Notes: generated by a model from the sequence alone, not told the origin. A stretch of 64,000 nt of DNA from Porites lobata (GCA_942486035.1 CALNXK010000008.1:3732501-3796500), one strand, 5' to 3'. Positions 10,801-22,665 are shown, counted from the first letter of the stretch. Numbers and translations: made by a program.

Positions 10801-13800
10801 GGCCACTTAGCACAAATGATGTAGCAACAACTTGTAGTCAGCGGCCCGTTTCTTCAAAATCCCAATAACTTTTCAGGCCCGAAATTAAATATTCAAATCG
10901 AAATAAAAAGAATGAGAGGGCGGGTCCTGTCTAGCAAAATGCTCCATTTTGTTTCACTAACTGATAGTTTTACCATGTAAACAACAACAGCTTTACGGGC
11001 CCTTTAATTATCGGAACTTTCGAGAAACGGGCCCCAGGAGACGGTAAAGCAGAAAAAGGGATTTTTGCTAAACATATTGGGTAGATGGCTTAGAGTCTTC
11101 GTCTTACCGCCCTGGTTAAATATATAGCTGTTCTCATCTCGAAATCTAAAAGTTTCGACTGTCAGGAGGGTGTTCGTTCTTAGCTGCCCATCATCCAACA
11201 TGGAAACGAGGCCGAATCCACAAAACTTACAAAAGCAGGGAAAAAGGTCGTCAATATGCAAGAAATGAGCAAAATTATGTAATATATAGGTAACTGGCTT
11301 GGTATTACAATATAATAACAATGGTTCAGGTGCCTTCCACGTGATTGTCGCCTCTACGTATCAAACGGCTTAAGTTAAAAAAAGAAAGCACAAACGATGT
11401 CTAACCAGTGGTTGCTTTCCCATTCCTAACACTTTATCTCAGGTTGTGTTTCCATGACGTCAACAGTTGGATAAAGCAGCTAATTTAAACACCCAACATT
11501 CACCTAAAAGGGGCTTAACACATAACTTGAACACGCAAGAGGCGTGAAAACCCACCATTTACAATTAATTAAACCCTCGATCCCTAGATTACAGGAACTG
11601 TGAAATTAGTCTCTTTCGTTTTCTCTTTTATGAAATAGAGACAGCTTTACGTAGAGGAAATCTTAAGCCTGGAATTAGTAGCTCAATATTATGTTTAGCC
11701 TTGTATGTATATAACTAGTCAAGAGTGACTCATAAAATACAACAAAACAAAACTTCCCTATTTCTTTAATGAAACGCCGATCGTTTTGAAAAAGTGGACT
11801 TTATCAAGTCTATTTTTCTGGTCGGAATGCCTTTTTTTTAAAGGAAGATGCTTTTGAAAAATGCAATAAAATGAAAAAAATAAATGACTCAAGATGAATG
11901 CTACAAGTACGAAGAAGAATAAAAAAATGTAGAAATATTAATAAAATAAAGGAATGCTGGTGTGACTGTTAAATTAGAACTTATCAGTTGACTCTCAAAT
12001 ATATAGGGAGCTTTAGCCATCCGCGGGGCGAAGGAAGTGCATCATGTGCAGCATAGAATTTTGGGTTCATTAACCTACATGCATCTTTTTATATATCAAT
12101 AAATCAATCACTTTTTTTAAAGGCATGTTTCTGTGGTATTTGATCCTAAAGCGGTTTAGCCAGCTTTTACTTGAGCTTACCGTGTTGGAAGAAACTTTTA
12201 GTTATCGCACTCCTTGCTGTTTGCTTTTCCCATTAGCAAACCAGTTCTATTTGAAATAAACAGGTGGCAATGCAAAGAGCGCGTAATGCAATAATGTTAT
12301 TTATATTTTCCAATTTGACAACTTGCTTCTTCCATTAGTAAATTGGTTTAATTATTAATGCCAACTTTTAATGCATACTTCTTCAACTATTCTGCTCACG
12401 CAAATTTTTTTGCGGTTTCATGAATAGGCGGCCACTTAGCACAAATGATGTAGCAACAACTTGTAGTCAGCGGCCCGTTTCTTCAAAATCCCGATAACTT
12501 TTCAGGCCCGAAATTAAATTTTCAAATCGAAATAAAAAGAATGAGAGGGCGGGTCCTGTCTAGCAAAATGCTCCATTTTGTTTCACTAACTGATAGTTTT
12601 ACCATGTAAACAACAACAGCTTTACGGGCCCTTTAATTATCGGAACTTTCGAGAAACGGGCCCCAGGAGACGGTAAAGCAAGAAAAGGGATTTTTGTTAA
12701 ACATTTTGGGTAGATGGCTTAAAATTTTCGTCTTACCGCCCTGGTTAAATATATAGCTGTTCTCATCTCGAAATCTAAAAGTTTCGATTGTCAGGAGGGT
12801 GTTCGTTCTTAGCTGCCCATCATCCAACATGGAAACGAGGCCGAATCCACAAAACTTACAAAAGCAGGGAAAAAAGGTCGTCAATATGCAAGAAATGAGC
12901 AAAATTATGTAATATATAGGTAACTGGCTTGGTATTACAATATAATAACAATGGTTCAGGTGCCTTCCACGTGATTGTCGCCTCTACGTATCAAACGGCT
13001 TAAGTTAAAAAAAGAAAGCACAAACGATGTCTGACCAGTGGTTGCTTTCCCATTCCTAACACTTTATCTCAGGTTGTGTTTCCATGACGTCAACAGTTGG
13101 ATAAAGCAGCAAATTGAAACACCCAACATTCACCTAAAAGGGGCTTAACACATAACTTGAACACGCAAGAGGCGTGAAAACCCACCATTTACAATTAATT
13201 AAACCCTCGATCCGTAGATTACAGGAACTGTGAAAGTAGTCTCTTTCGTTTTCTCTTTTATGAAATAGAGACAGCTTTACGTAGAGGAAGTCTTAAGCCT
13301 GGAATTAGTAGCTCAATATTATGTTTAGCCTCGTATGTATATAACTAGTCAAGAGTGACTCATAAAATACAACAAAACAAAACTTCCCTATTTCTTTAAT
13401 GAAACGCCGATCGTTTTGAAAAAGTGGACTTTATCAAGTCTATTTTTCTGGTCGGAATGCCTTTTTTTTTAATGGAAGATGCTTTTGAAAAATACAATAA
13501 AATGAAAAAAATAAATGACTCAAGATGAATGCTACAAGTACAAAGAAGAATAAGAAAATGTAGAAATATTAATAAAATAAAGGAATGCTGGTGTGACTGT
13601 TGAATTAGAACTTATCAGTTGACTCTCAAATATATAGGGAGCTTTAGCCATCCGCGGGGCGAAGGAAGTGCATCATGTGCAGCATAGAATTTTGGGTTCA
13701 TTAACCTACATGCATCTTTTTATATATCAATAAATCAATCACTTTTTTTAAAGGCATGTTTCTGTGGTATTAGATCCTAAAGCGGTTTAGCCAGCTTTTA

Positions 13801-15812
13801 CTTGAGCTTACCGTGTTGGAAGAAACTTTTAATTATCGCACTCCTTGCTGTTTGCTTTTCCCATTAGCAAACCAGTTCTATTTGTAATAAACAGGTGGCA
13901 ATGCAAAGAGCGCGTAATGCAATAATGTTATTTATATTTTCCAATTTGACAACTTGCTTCTTCCATTAGTAAATTGGTTTAATTATTAATGCCAACTTTT
14001 AACGCATACTTCTTCAACTATTCTGCTCACGCAAATTTTTTTGCGGTTTCATGAATAGGCGGCCACTTAGCACAAATGATGTAGCAACAACTTGTAGTCA
14101 GCGGCCCGTTTCTTCAAAATCCCGATAACTTTTAATTTAAATTAAATATTCAAATCGAAATAAAAAGAATGAGAGGGCGGGTCCTGTCCAACAAAATGCT
14201 CCATTTTGTTTCACTAACTGATAGTTTTACCATGTAAACAACAACAGCTTTACGGGCCCTTTAATTATCGGAACTTTCGAGAAACGGGCCCCAGGAGACG
14301 GTAAAGCAAAAAAAGGGATTTTTGCTAAACATATTGGGTAGATGGCTTAAAATCTTCGTCTTACCAACCTGGTTAAATATTTAGTTCTTTCTTATTTTAA
14401 GTGTTCGTTCTTGGCTGCCCATCATCCAAACGAGGCCGAATCCAGAAAACTTACAAAAGCAGGGGAAAAGGTCGTTAATATGCAAGAAATGAGCAAAATT
14501 ATTGAATCTAGGTAACTGGCTTTGTATTACAATATAATAACCATGGTTCAGGTGCCTTCCACGTGATTGTCGCTTCTACATATTAAACGGCTTAAGTCTG
14601 ACCAGTGGTTGCTTTCCCATTCCTAACACTTTATCTCAGGTTGTGTTTCCATGACGTCAACAGTTGGATAAAGCAAAAACTTTTAACGCACAGCATTCAC
14701 CTAAAAGGGGCTTAAAAAATCACTTGAAAACTCAAGAGGCGTGAAAGCCCACTATATTCAATTATATAAACCCTCGATCCCTAAATAGCAGAAACTGTGA
14801 AATTAGTCTCTTTCGTTTTCTCTTTTTATGAACTAGAAACAGCTTTACGTAGAGGAAGTCCAGGGCCTGGCGAATTAGTAGCTCAGTATTATGTTTAGCC
14901 TCGTACGTATATAAGTCGTCAAGAGTGACTCATAAAATACAACAAAAGAAAACTTCCCTATTTCTTCAATGAAACGCCGATCGTTTTGAAAAAATGGACT
15001 TGATCAAGTCTATTTCTCTGCTCGGAATGCCTTTTTTTAAAGGAAGCTGCTTTTGAAAAATACAATAAAATGAAATAAATAGATAACTAAAGATGAATGC
15101 TACAAATACAAAGAAGAATAAAAAATGTATAAACATTAATTAAATAAAGGAATGTTAACGTTGGTGTGACTGTTGAATTAGAACTTATCAGTTGACTCTC
15201 AAATATATAGGGAGCTTTAGCCACCCGCGGGCGAAGGAAGTGCATCATGTGCAGCATAGTATTTTGGGTTCCTGCATATTTATATATATACATATATATC
15301 TATATCAATAAATCAATCACTTGTTTTAAAGGCATGTTTCTGTGGTATTCGATCCTGGTGGGTTTAGCCAGCTTTTACTTGAGTTTACCGTGTTGGAAGA
15401 AACTTTTAGTAATCGTACTCCTTGCTTTTTGCTTTTCCCATTAGCAAACCAGTTCTATTTCGATCTGAAATAAACAGGTGGCAAAGAGCGCGTAATGAAA
15501 TAATGTTATTTCATTTTTCCTATTTGACAACTTGCTTCTTCCATTAGTAAATTGGTTTAATTATTCATGTCAATCGGTGGCGGGTCCAGGGGAAGGGTCC
15601 AGGGTGCTTGCAGTGTTTGAGACTGAAATTCTTACATCGACACTTTTTAACTGGCTGATTTTTCTTAATGAAACGCGCGTTGCATTTTGCCACTAAACTA
15701 AATTACAGTGTTTAAAGGGGATCGGTAGGCAACATACGACTTTTACCTCGTGCCAAAATGCAATTTGTTCCAATGCTTTTTTTCTCGGGCTTGTAGATTA
15801 TTCTCTGGAGGG

Positions 15813-16620
15813 TTAAGTTTTGACTGGACAAATTAGAAAATGTGATTTTTGCCGCTTATTTCGTAATGAGAGGTGGTAACACGCATATTGATTTTCTGCG
15901 GTTATTGCCGGTCGGTACGATTTGCCCTCTGATGCAAGAGCATTTTCCTTGACCAGGAGGCCATAAGAACCGCTTGAACCAATTCGTCCTCGAACCGTTG
16001 TCCAACCAAGAATCGTTCGACGATTAAGCGTTCCTGGGATGGTTTTCCGCGAATAACATTGCCAAGTAGTTTCATCCAGGCAACTGAAAATGCAGCTTTC
16101 CTGTTCTTTTTGTCGGGCAGCTGGGAACATTCATGTCATAAGCATTGAAAACCTCCGACAAAATCCCACAATCAGTAGCTGAAAATTTGCCTTCTGCGGC
16201 TCGCTCAGCACGGGTTTAGAAAGCGTTGCCTCTCTGGGAATTCACTTATGCCTGGGTTCTGAATTAGGTCTTCACGAAACTTTGATTCGATTTCAGCTGC
16301 CTGCTTAGTAGAAAATCCAAGACGTTAGGTCATCGATCTCAGTGTCATTCGAAAGAGCAGAATTTCCAGCGGGGCTCTTTTTCTCCCTGCTTGGATGATT
16401 TAGCTGAAGATCGAGGTTGACTACTCTTTCTTTTTCCAGACAAAGAACGAAAAACCGCACTACCTTGTTCGATTTCCACCTCATCCTCTCTTACACTGGC
16501 TTCTGAACTACTAGAGACTACAAAATCCTCGTCTGAAATCACACTTAAATTATCGGAGGAATCAGACGATTCATCCTCACTGCTATCCGCCATTTTTGTT
16601 TCGCTTTGATGGTAATACAA
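15813..16620 (-). pseudogene. Unidentified broken coding relic with acidic serine-rich N-terminus
   Basis: On the minus strand, 16620-16345 encodes a 91-residue acidic, serine-rich N-terminus (ADSSEDESSDSSDNLSVISD, later KRKSSQPRSSAKSSKQ), of the sort found in nuclear proteins and some transposase N-termini. A one-base shift opens a further stretch, RLGFSTKQAAEIESKFRE, around 16325-16270. Further shifts give AAFSVAWMKLLGNVIRGK and QRFEDELVQAVLMASW at about 16110-15950, while the longest open frame there (16130-15813) reads out of this register. The amphipathic character of these segments suggests a real ancestral gene or transposon ORF with several indels. I do not recognise the family, and no TIR or LTR was found around it. 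Confidence 0.35.
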
Positions 16621-17143
16621 ACTTACAGTGACGTTAATGATAAGTATGGACGCATATGATTGGTCTGAATTCGCGGCAACTTTGAATTAAAAATAACTCG
16701 GTTCGTGAAAACGCCGTGACACTATAACATGGGAGTTGCTCCCTCCAACTTATGGGCTCCTGCTTTGACCTCTTATGAAACCTAAAGCTATTCATTGTGG
16801 CTAAGAAATGGTTTTAGGTTGTTTGATTCTTTCCAAAGTGCCTCCTGGATCTGAATAATTATGAGCGATTATCCTTTTGTCCGTGAATGTGATGGTTCGC
16901 TGCAAAGTTTTGTCACGCTGGGTCCAGCTCGTTAGTGTTTTTAGCAGGATGTAAATTCTCACGGATAGTGATTTACAGATCCAAATGTCGAAGAATGATC
17001 AGGAATGGACTGCAGCTTAAACTGAAGCTACATCAACCATGGAGAATTGCGTTGTGACCCAGTCATGATTTTTAAACTCCAACTTGTTTTTCTAAAGATA
17101 ATGTGGACTGAGTATTTGGAACTGGAGCGCGTAGTTCGTTCCT

Positions 17144-17255
17144 CAGGGTCTGGAAGGGGGGATCCTGATCCCGCATTCCCGCTACTTTTTCACTCCCGCA
17201 TCCCGCAACTTGTTCTCATCGCTTTCCCGGATCCCGTTTTTTGTTTCCAAAAACA
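17144..17255. repeat. Dispersed repeat fragment with TCCCG motif
   Basis: Begins CAGGGTCTGGAAGG and holds spaced TCCCG or ATCCCG motifs. A related stretch lies at 19340-19532 in the opposite orientation and ends with the complement of the same CAGGGTCTGGAAGG. The flanks of the two copies do not give a target duplication that would make them the ends of one element, so they are listed as separate copies of one family. Confidence 0.45.
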
Positions 17256-17280
17256 TACGTTAAGAAAGACTAATTTAGAG

Positions 17281-17551
17281 TAGACTGTTCACAGTCCCCT
17301 ATTTTTTCGTGAGATCGTTTACATATACCGCGTCTTACCGTCACGGGTATCTTGATTTTCAAATGTACCGAGGTGGCGGGCCTCGGGGATCATAGCTCTG
17401 GGTGGGGGGACAAGAAAAATATTTTTCTCGCTCCTCCCAAACCACCCCTGCCCCCTAAGTAGTTTTGACACTCATGCAAGATGGCAGCCCGTAACGCAAA
17501 ACGCTCGATCTCGATGATCTTACGGAAAAATAGAGGACTGTGAACAGTCTA
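17281..17551. mobile_element. 271-bp MITE with 9-bp target duplication (Mutator-like)
   Basis: The terminal inverted repeats start TAGACTGTTCACAGTCC at 17281 and end with its complement at 17551. They continue imperfectly for about 30 bp (CTATTTTT...AGATC). Direct 9-bp flanks AATTTAGAG are at 17272-17280 and 17552-17560. There is no ORF. A 9-bp duplication with long TIRs fits a non-autonomous Mutator-like element; that family name is inference, but the mobile nature is clear from the duplication. Confidence 0.85.
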
Positions 17552-18689
17552 AATTTAGAGACAAAAGCCGAAAAATGTAAGATTTAGATTGGCCCTTGCG
17601 ATGCCAAGGCCATTCCATAAAATATATCGCTTATAAGTATTTACCAAAACAGTGAATATCAATTTTTGATTGGCTCCCGTGACTCGGAATATGCTTGGCT
17701 ATTCTAAAAAAAAACCGCCTTATCGTAGGTTACCTTGAGACATTAATGGTTTTCCTGTGGTTCTTTCTTAAGGCCATAGCCGAGTCTGTTAGCACCAGAA
17801 AAGCCTATTCCAGGACTCCAGATAGTGGGAACGGTACAAAGAAAAGCAGCAGAAAATAAATTACAAAAGCGTTGGAGGCGGGGAGAGAAGGGGAAGAAAC
17901 CCTCCTCTCTCCCAATTCTTTTCTTTCGCTTTTTTTCCCCTCCGCTCTATTTTGCGCCACTTTCCACTGTCTGAATACTTGAAACAGGCAAGCGCCACAC
18001 GTAACGCAGAGATCCACAAAGAAATATTTTTTATTCCGCTATACAACGAACACAAAGATTTTCAGAGGAGCTCCATGTGCGGCGCGACCCCATAGCAAAG
18101 GAATTGTGGTAATCTACCCATCCGAGAAAGTTTGGTAATCACGTGACCGTACACCGAGCGAGCGACCGAGCGACCGTCCGTCCGCACCACAGGGATACCA
18201 ATGTAAAATAACTCAATCAAGGGGTATAGCAGCCCAAATGCAACTCAAGGTTTTAATCACATGGCCTTCAGACTTTTAGAAAGAAAAAACAACAACAATG
18301 TCGTGTCTTGCTAATTAGAAGAAAACGTGTGCTGCACGTGCAATTTGTTTATCTGCTAATTAGATCCATTAGTCTTGAAGCCATTTTCATTGTCGTCCCC
18401 GTTTAGCACAACACGATTTAATTTTTTATAGTTTACACGTATTATTAACCAGAGTTTCGCATTTAGCCCTGGCTAAATCTATATATTAGAGACCTTTAAG
18501 CAGTTTAAAACCTTCAGGGCGTTAGAGGAAATGATAAAGAGTAGAGGCCTAAGACACTTTCCTCAATGACAACACAAGTTTCTTGTCAATATGAGTTTTA
18601 CACATTTATCCATGGAAACAGGATGCTAGCTATTCGATACTAACTACTTTATTTCAGTAGGCACACGCGCAGGACGACCTATCACGTGA

Positions 18690-18990
18690 TTATATGGTGC
18701 TCACTATCGCCCGAAGGGGAGGTGAATAGTACTGACTATATATACAGACGCGAAGCGTCGAGGTATATATTTTGCGCTGTTCACCGACCCTGAGGGGGAT
18801 AGTTGTTTCAGTATTTACCAAATCAGCTTCGATAAAACTGAAAAAAAGTAACTTTTTTAAATTAAAAACGTCACTTGGTAGGAACTTTGTTAACAATTTA
18901 CAAACATTTCGGGGATTTGTCGAGTTCATTTTACGATTTTGTTGTAAATTCAGCATGAATATAATTTTCTACCTAACCAGTGAACACCGA
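18690..18990. repeat. Probable dispersed repeat
   Basis: GC-rich segments (GCCCGAAGGGGAGGTGAATAG and TTCACCGACCCTGAGGGG, partly complementary) flank a TATATA-rich core with GACGCGAAGCGTC, which is itself a hairpin. The inverted arrangement around 18706-18800 suggests a fold-back element. No target duplication was resolved and the ORFs here do not look coding. Confidence 0.4.
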
Positions 18991-19339
18991 GAAGCCAAGT
19001 TCCTCGCTTTCTTGGTATTTGTTTGTACGACTGCTTCATTTATCGCACAAATTTCGTCTTGCAGAAATGTCCATAAACGACACGCCATCTTGGCTCCGGT
19101 CGCAAAACGGTGAATAGAAGGGAAATTTCATTAACTGGTATGATATTACACCACGTGCACCTTCCTGGCATCTGGTTGAAAGAGTGGGTCTTCTGACCAC
19201 TCGTCTGTTGACTACCTGACCATTTCATTTAGACAATCATTAACAAGATCACTTAGTGTATAGTTTGCTTAGTTGATAGGAGACACAACTGAACGCTCGC
19301 CTTGATGAATCGCATTTGCCGCGGAACGTGTATTTGAGT

Positions 19340-19532
19340 CGTCATGATTTCCCAAATTCCCGACAGAGAGGGAAAAAGATCCCGCATGGCCGGGCACAAA
19401 TTCTGATGAATCCCGCTTCCCGGGAAGCATTCAAATCCCGTGTCCCGCCAAGATATTTTGCGTTTTCCCGAATCCCCCGCCGTATTTTGGTCAAATCCTG
19501 GATCCCGAAAATACCCTTCCAGACCCTGCATC
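19340..19532. repeat. Second copy of the TCCCG-rich dispersed repeat, opposite orientation
   Basis: Repeated ATCCCG and TCCCG motifs spaced by about 15-25 bases, ending CCTTCCAGACCCTG, the complement of the start of the copy at 17144. The minus-strand reading of 92 residues over it is a by-product of the repeat and is not supported as a gene. Confidence 0.5.
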
Positions 19533-19799
19533 CTTGGGTAATAACTTTTGAATTAGCTTAACAGTTAACTTGCGACTGTTCTGTTATTGTCACTTTGTGA
19601 TCAGACAAGTTTGGACCCCAATCAAGAATTCCTGGATCCGCCCCTGGTATTGGTTACAGCCTTGTGGATCGACGTATCCAGAACTTGTTAATTATTGTAT
19701 TTAAGACAATAAACAATTATCCACCTGAGATCCCCAAGTACATTGGCAGCTTTTAACAAAGCCGTCCGCCAGCTAAGGTTCTAGCTGCATGATTCTCAA

Positions 19800-20040
19800 T
19801 AATACTGATCTATATTCTATTATGTAATTAGGCTTTTTATTGCAAACAGCTATTTCACGTAATTTTAGGCTTTATACTGTAAATAAGTTTTTCGATTTCC
19901 CTTTCTTTCTCTATTATTTTACTTAGTTGTTTTGCTTTCTTTGGCTTTTTTTTTCCTCGGCTTATTAGCATATTTTTGCTTGAGGTCTAATCAACCTCAT
20001 CAAACCCGAGATTAAATAAAGCTTCATTCATTGTTTCATT
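19800..20040 (+). repeat. Probable LINE 3' tail
   Basis: An AT- and T-rich stretch ending GATTAAATAAAGCTTCATTC followed by a short CATT-type repeat. A polyadenylation-like AATAAA next to a simple tandem tail is the usual 3' end of cnidarian LINEs. No reverse transcriptase is left in the flank. Confidence 0.4.
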
Positions 20041-20142
20041 CATTCTGACATTCGTTTTGGGTAAAAGACAGAGTAGCCTGAAGGGAGAAGGTTCGAAGAG
20101 CCTTATTCAAAAGACTTTTGCCTAAGACCGTTGTACTGGGAT

Positions 20143-20168
20143 GATGATGATGATGATGATGATGATGA
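20143..20168 (+). repeat. (GAT)n microsatellite
   Basis: About eight uninterrupted GAT units followed by related degenerate triplets up to about 20180. Simple repeat in the region upstream of the DHX57-like gene. Confidence 0.8.
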
Positions 20169-20333
20169 CAATGATGATAAGGGAAGTCGATGAGTGATGA
20201 TCGAGAAATTAAAACTTTGAACCTTTTACCCTCATCTTTTGCCTCTTAAATGTTGCGTCATATAATGCAAGAATAAGGTAAACAAAAACGAATAAAGGTA
20301 ACTCACCTTAAAATCTTACTGTGCCCTTTACCC

Positions 20334-20850
20334 CACAGGTAGCCCAAGCTCGAAATATGAGCATCGGCGAGCATCGGCGAGCATCGGCGAGCATCGGCAT
20401 TGTTGCGTAACATTCCAAAAATATAAGGATTCATGGGAAAAAAACCTATCGTTTCTGTAACCTACCAAAATGAAAGGATTTCAATAAAAACAGCTTACCT
20501 TACTTAAAATGTGTGTTACGTCTCTCCTGTGTGGTCCACGGGCTGATTTATGGCGGTTTATGGGTTTTTATGTAAACGGATTTCTCTCTTTATAAAGGTA
20601 TAGAGACCTATAGAGAGAAAACCGTTTACATAAAAACCCATAAAACGGCCACAAATCGGCCCGTGGACCACACAGGAGAGACGTAACACACATTTTAAGA
20701 AAGGTAAGCTGTTCTTATTGAAATCCTTTCATTTTCGTAGGTTACAGAAACGATAGGTTTTTTTCCCATACAAATCCTTATATTTTTGGAATGTTACGCA
20801 ACAATGCCGATGCTCGCCGATGCTCACATTTTGAGCTTGGGCTACCTGTG
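20334..20850. mobile_element. 517-bp near-perfect palindromic (hairpin) element
   Basis: Left arm from 20334 (CACAGGTAGCCCAAGCTC) is complementary along almost its whole length to the right arm ending at 20850; the centre lies near 20590. The flanks TTTACCC (20327-20333) and TTTACCC (20851-20857) form a 7-bp duplication. The left arm has four GAGCATCGGC units (20360-20399) while the right arm has about two, so the arms have begun to diverge by repeat expansion. Both arms carry GTGGTCCACGGGC and TTTTTATGTAAACGG. No ORF. It ends about 390 bp before the DHX57-like start codon and could affect its promoter. Confidence 0.85.
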
Positions 20851-21240
20851 TTTACCCTGAAGAGATCTGGCTCAATTTTAGCATCTTCACCAGTTTGATA
20901 CATTCTCTCTTACATGGTCGCCCTAAAATTGAATCGGTTATTTACAAAGCGAAACGAAAATAGAGCCTGGTCTCGAGTTTTGTGCCCATGGACTTTGCAT
21001 TTGGCGTTTTGAGTCGCTTGCCGCGATGCGCGCGCTGTTGTAGTCCTGAGGTTCCAAGCCTCGGAAGAGAGGAAGGTACTGAACGCCTGGTCAATTTCTC
21101 AAATCTTTTCTCATAATTTGCTTAATTTCTAACTTTCTTGGACGAATCCACAGCTGTGGCAATTGACCAGCGAAGCCTATGCCAACGAGGTCCAACGAAA
21201 GACAGTGAGGATAGTTATTGGGTAAATATTTGACCCTGGA

Positions 21241-22665
21241 ATGAATCGTGCACGTGGCGGTTCTCGAAGGCCGAACCGCGGTGGAGGTCGATTCAACAAA
21301 CCTCGCACATTCAATCGCGCAGGTCTTTCTGTTTCTATGGAAAAAGAGCAAGATGAATTAGATGAAAAGGAAGACGACGATCACTTTGTCGATAGTTTGA
21401 CTGAAATTAATGAGCCCTCCCATGAAGGAAAAAACACGATGCCAGCCAAAACTAAATCAAAATTCCGTAACAAAGCTCTGATTCAGAGACTTGATATGAG
21501 CGCGGACAATCAACAGATGATAGAAGAAGTTCTGCAGGATCTACAAATCACCAGGAGCAGTCACAAGTTCAACGAAAAACTGACTTTAGGTACTAGGGAG
21601 ATCAGACGAAATGAGGCATATTGGCAGAAGGTCGGCGAGAAAAAACTCATGATCGAAGATGTTAAATTTGCCGATCAAAACGAAACTGATGCTGAATCTG
21701 AAGATGATATTTACAGCTCTTATGCGGTGAAGAAGTTGCTTCAGTGTGGCTTTGAAAAAAAGAGGTGCATAGATGCCCTTCGAGAGAATGATGGTGATTT
21801 AGGAGCAGCTTTGCAGTTACTGCTTTGTAGTTGTTGTGAATTAAATCAGCTTGGGAAGGATAATCCAGATTACACTGAGGAAAAATTTCAAGAAGCAGTT
21901 TTGCAAAGACAAGAAGAAGCGATGGCTCTTGCGTCAATTTATGAAGAAACCTTTTCTGAAGTTATTCCAGATTGTGTATGGAATATTAAATTGTCTCTGC
22001 CCTTTTTACAAGAGGCTTTCAAACCAAAAAAGGAGGCTCAAAATAAATACTACAAAAGCAAAACAGACAAAAAAACAGAGATCCCTGAAAATGTTTGTAG
22101 GTTCTTTTTGAAAGGGTTCTGTAGATTTGGAGACAAGTGTAGACTAAGCCATATTGTTCCTGATAGGAAAACCAATTCAATTGACACAAGAGATGACATC
22201 CCAGAAGTTAAAAGTGCAGACAATATAGTCACTGATCTGTCCTTCCCATTCAATCTTGAAGTAAGATTTCCTAAGGATTCCCTATATCCTTTTGAACCTC
22301 CAATGGTGGCTTTCTACTCTACTCACAAGTTAATTCCATCAGCAGGTTGTCTTAATGTCACAATAAAGCTCAGCCAAGAGGCTAAGGTATTATGTAGTGC
22401 AGAGAGTCCTGCAATCTTTTGCCTTACCAATCTATTAGAGAATGAAGAGGAAATCATGGAGTGCTTTAAGCTGCCCCCTTCAGAGTTTAGTCTACCACCT
22501 AAGAACAAAGATACTTTGCAAAGCATTGGGGCTTTTAGTAATAATGATGATAAAAAAGGTGTAACCAGTGGCAAGGTGCAGACGAATGAACCTCAACAGT
22601 CTCCAGATGAACTCACAGTACAGGAGAGAAACAAGAAACTCAAACAGCAATTTGTGCGATTACAG
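21241..22665 (+). CDS. DHX57: DHX57-like exon 1: RG-rich tail, UBA, RWD and CCCH finger
   Basis: This 475-residue exon holds the whole accessory N-terminal part. Residues 1-30 are Arg/Gly-rich (ARGGSRRPNRGGGRF), an RNA-binding type of tail. The UBA-like helices are at about 160-195 (VKKLLQCGFEKKRC, then GDLGAALQLLL). An RWD domain begins near 222 (LASIYEETF) and resumes after the zinc finger (LEVRFPKDSLYPFEPP). The finger is C-x7-C-x5-C-x3-H with C286, C294, C300 and H304. The donor is ACAG followed by GTAAAA at 22666. Phase 0. Confidence 0.95.

Larger units (their letters stand above)
1445..15575. repeat. Tandem array of a ~1.62-kb unit
   Basis: The landmark CCCTCGATC recurs at 3501, 5118, 6754, 8325, 9945, 11574, 13204 and 14771, giving spacings of 1617, 1636, 1571, 1620, 1629, 1630 and 1567 bp. 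Central units are nearly identical over their whole length. The left edge (1445-1757, internally deleted) and the right edge (14350-15575) are clearly diverged and share variants with each other, for example AAAACTTTTAACGCACAGC at about 1668 and 14675. The unit starting at 6754 is also diverged and lacks two short segments. Identity is equal in ORF and non-ORF parts, so recent unequal exchange, not protein selection, explains it. A transposon at 1758-3491 interrupts the left edge. No rRNA, snRNA or histone gene was recognised in the unit. It is best called a satellite-like or segmental tandem array. Confidence 0.93.

Noticed and set aside
15247..15444. Plus-strand 65-residue ORF with an IYIYIYI stretch
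   Set aside because: Comes from a TATATA repeat at the right edge of the tandem array; no protein-like composition.
17144..19532. A 2.4-kb element bounded by inverted CAGGGTCTGGAAGG ends
   Set aside because: The flanking bases do not give a matching target duplication and both copies contain inner parts of the same repeat, so two separate copies are more likely.
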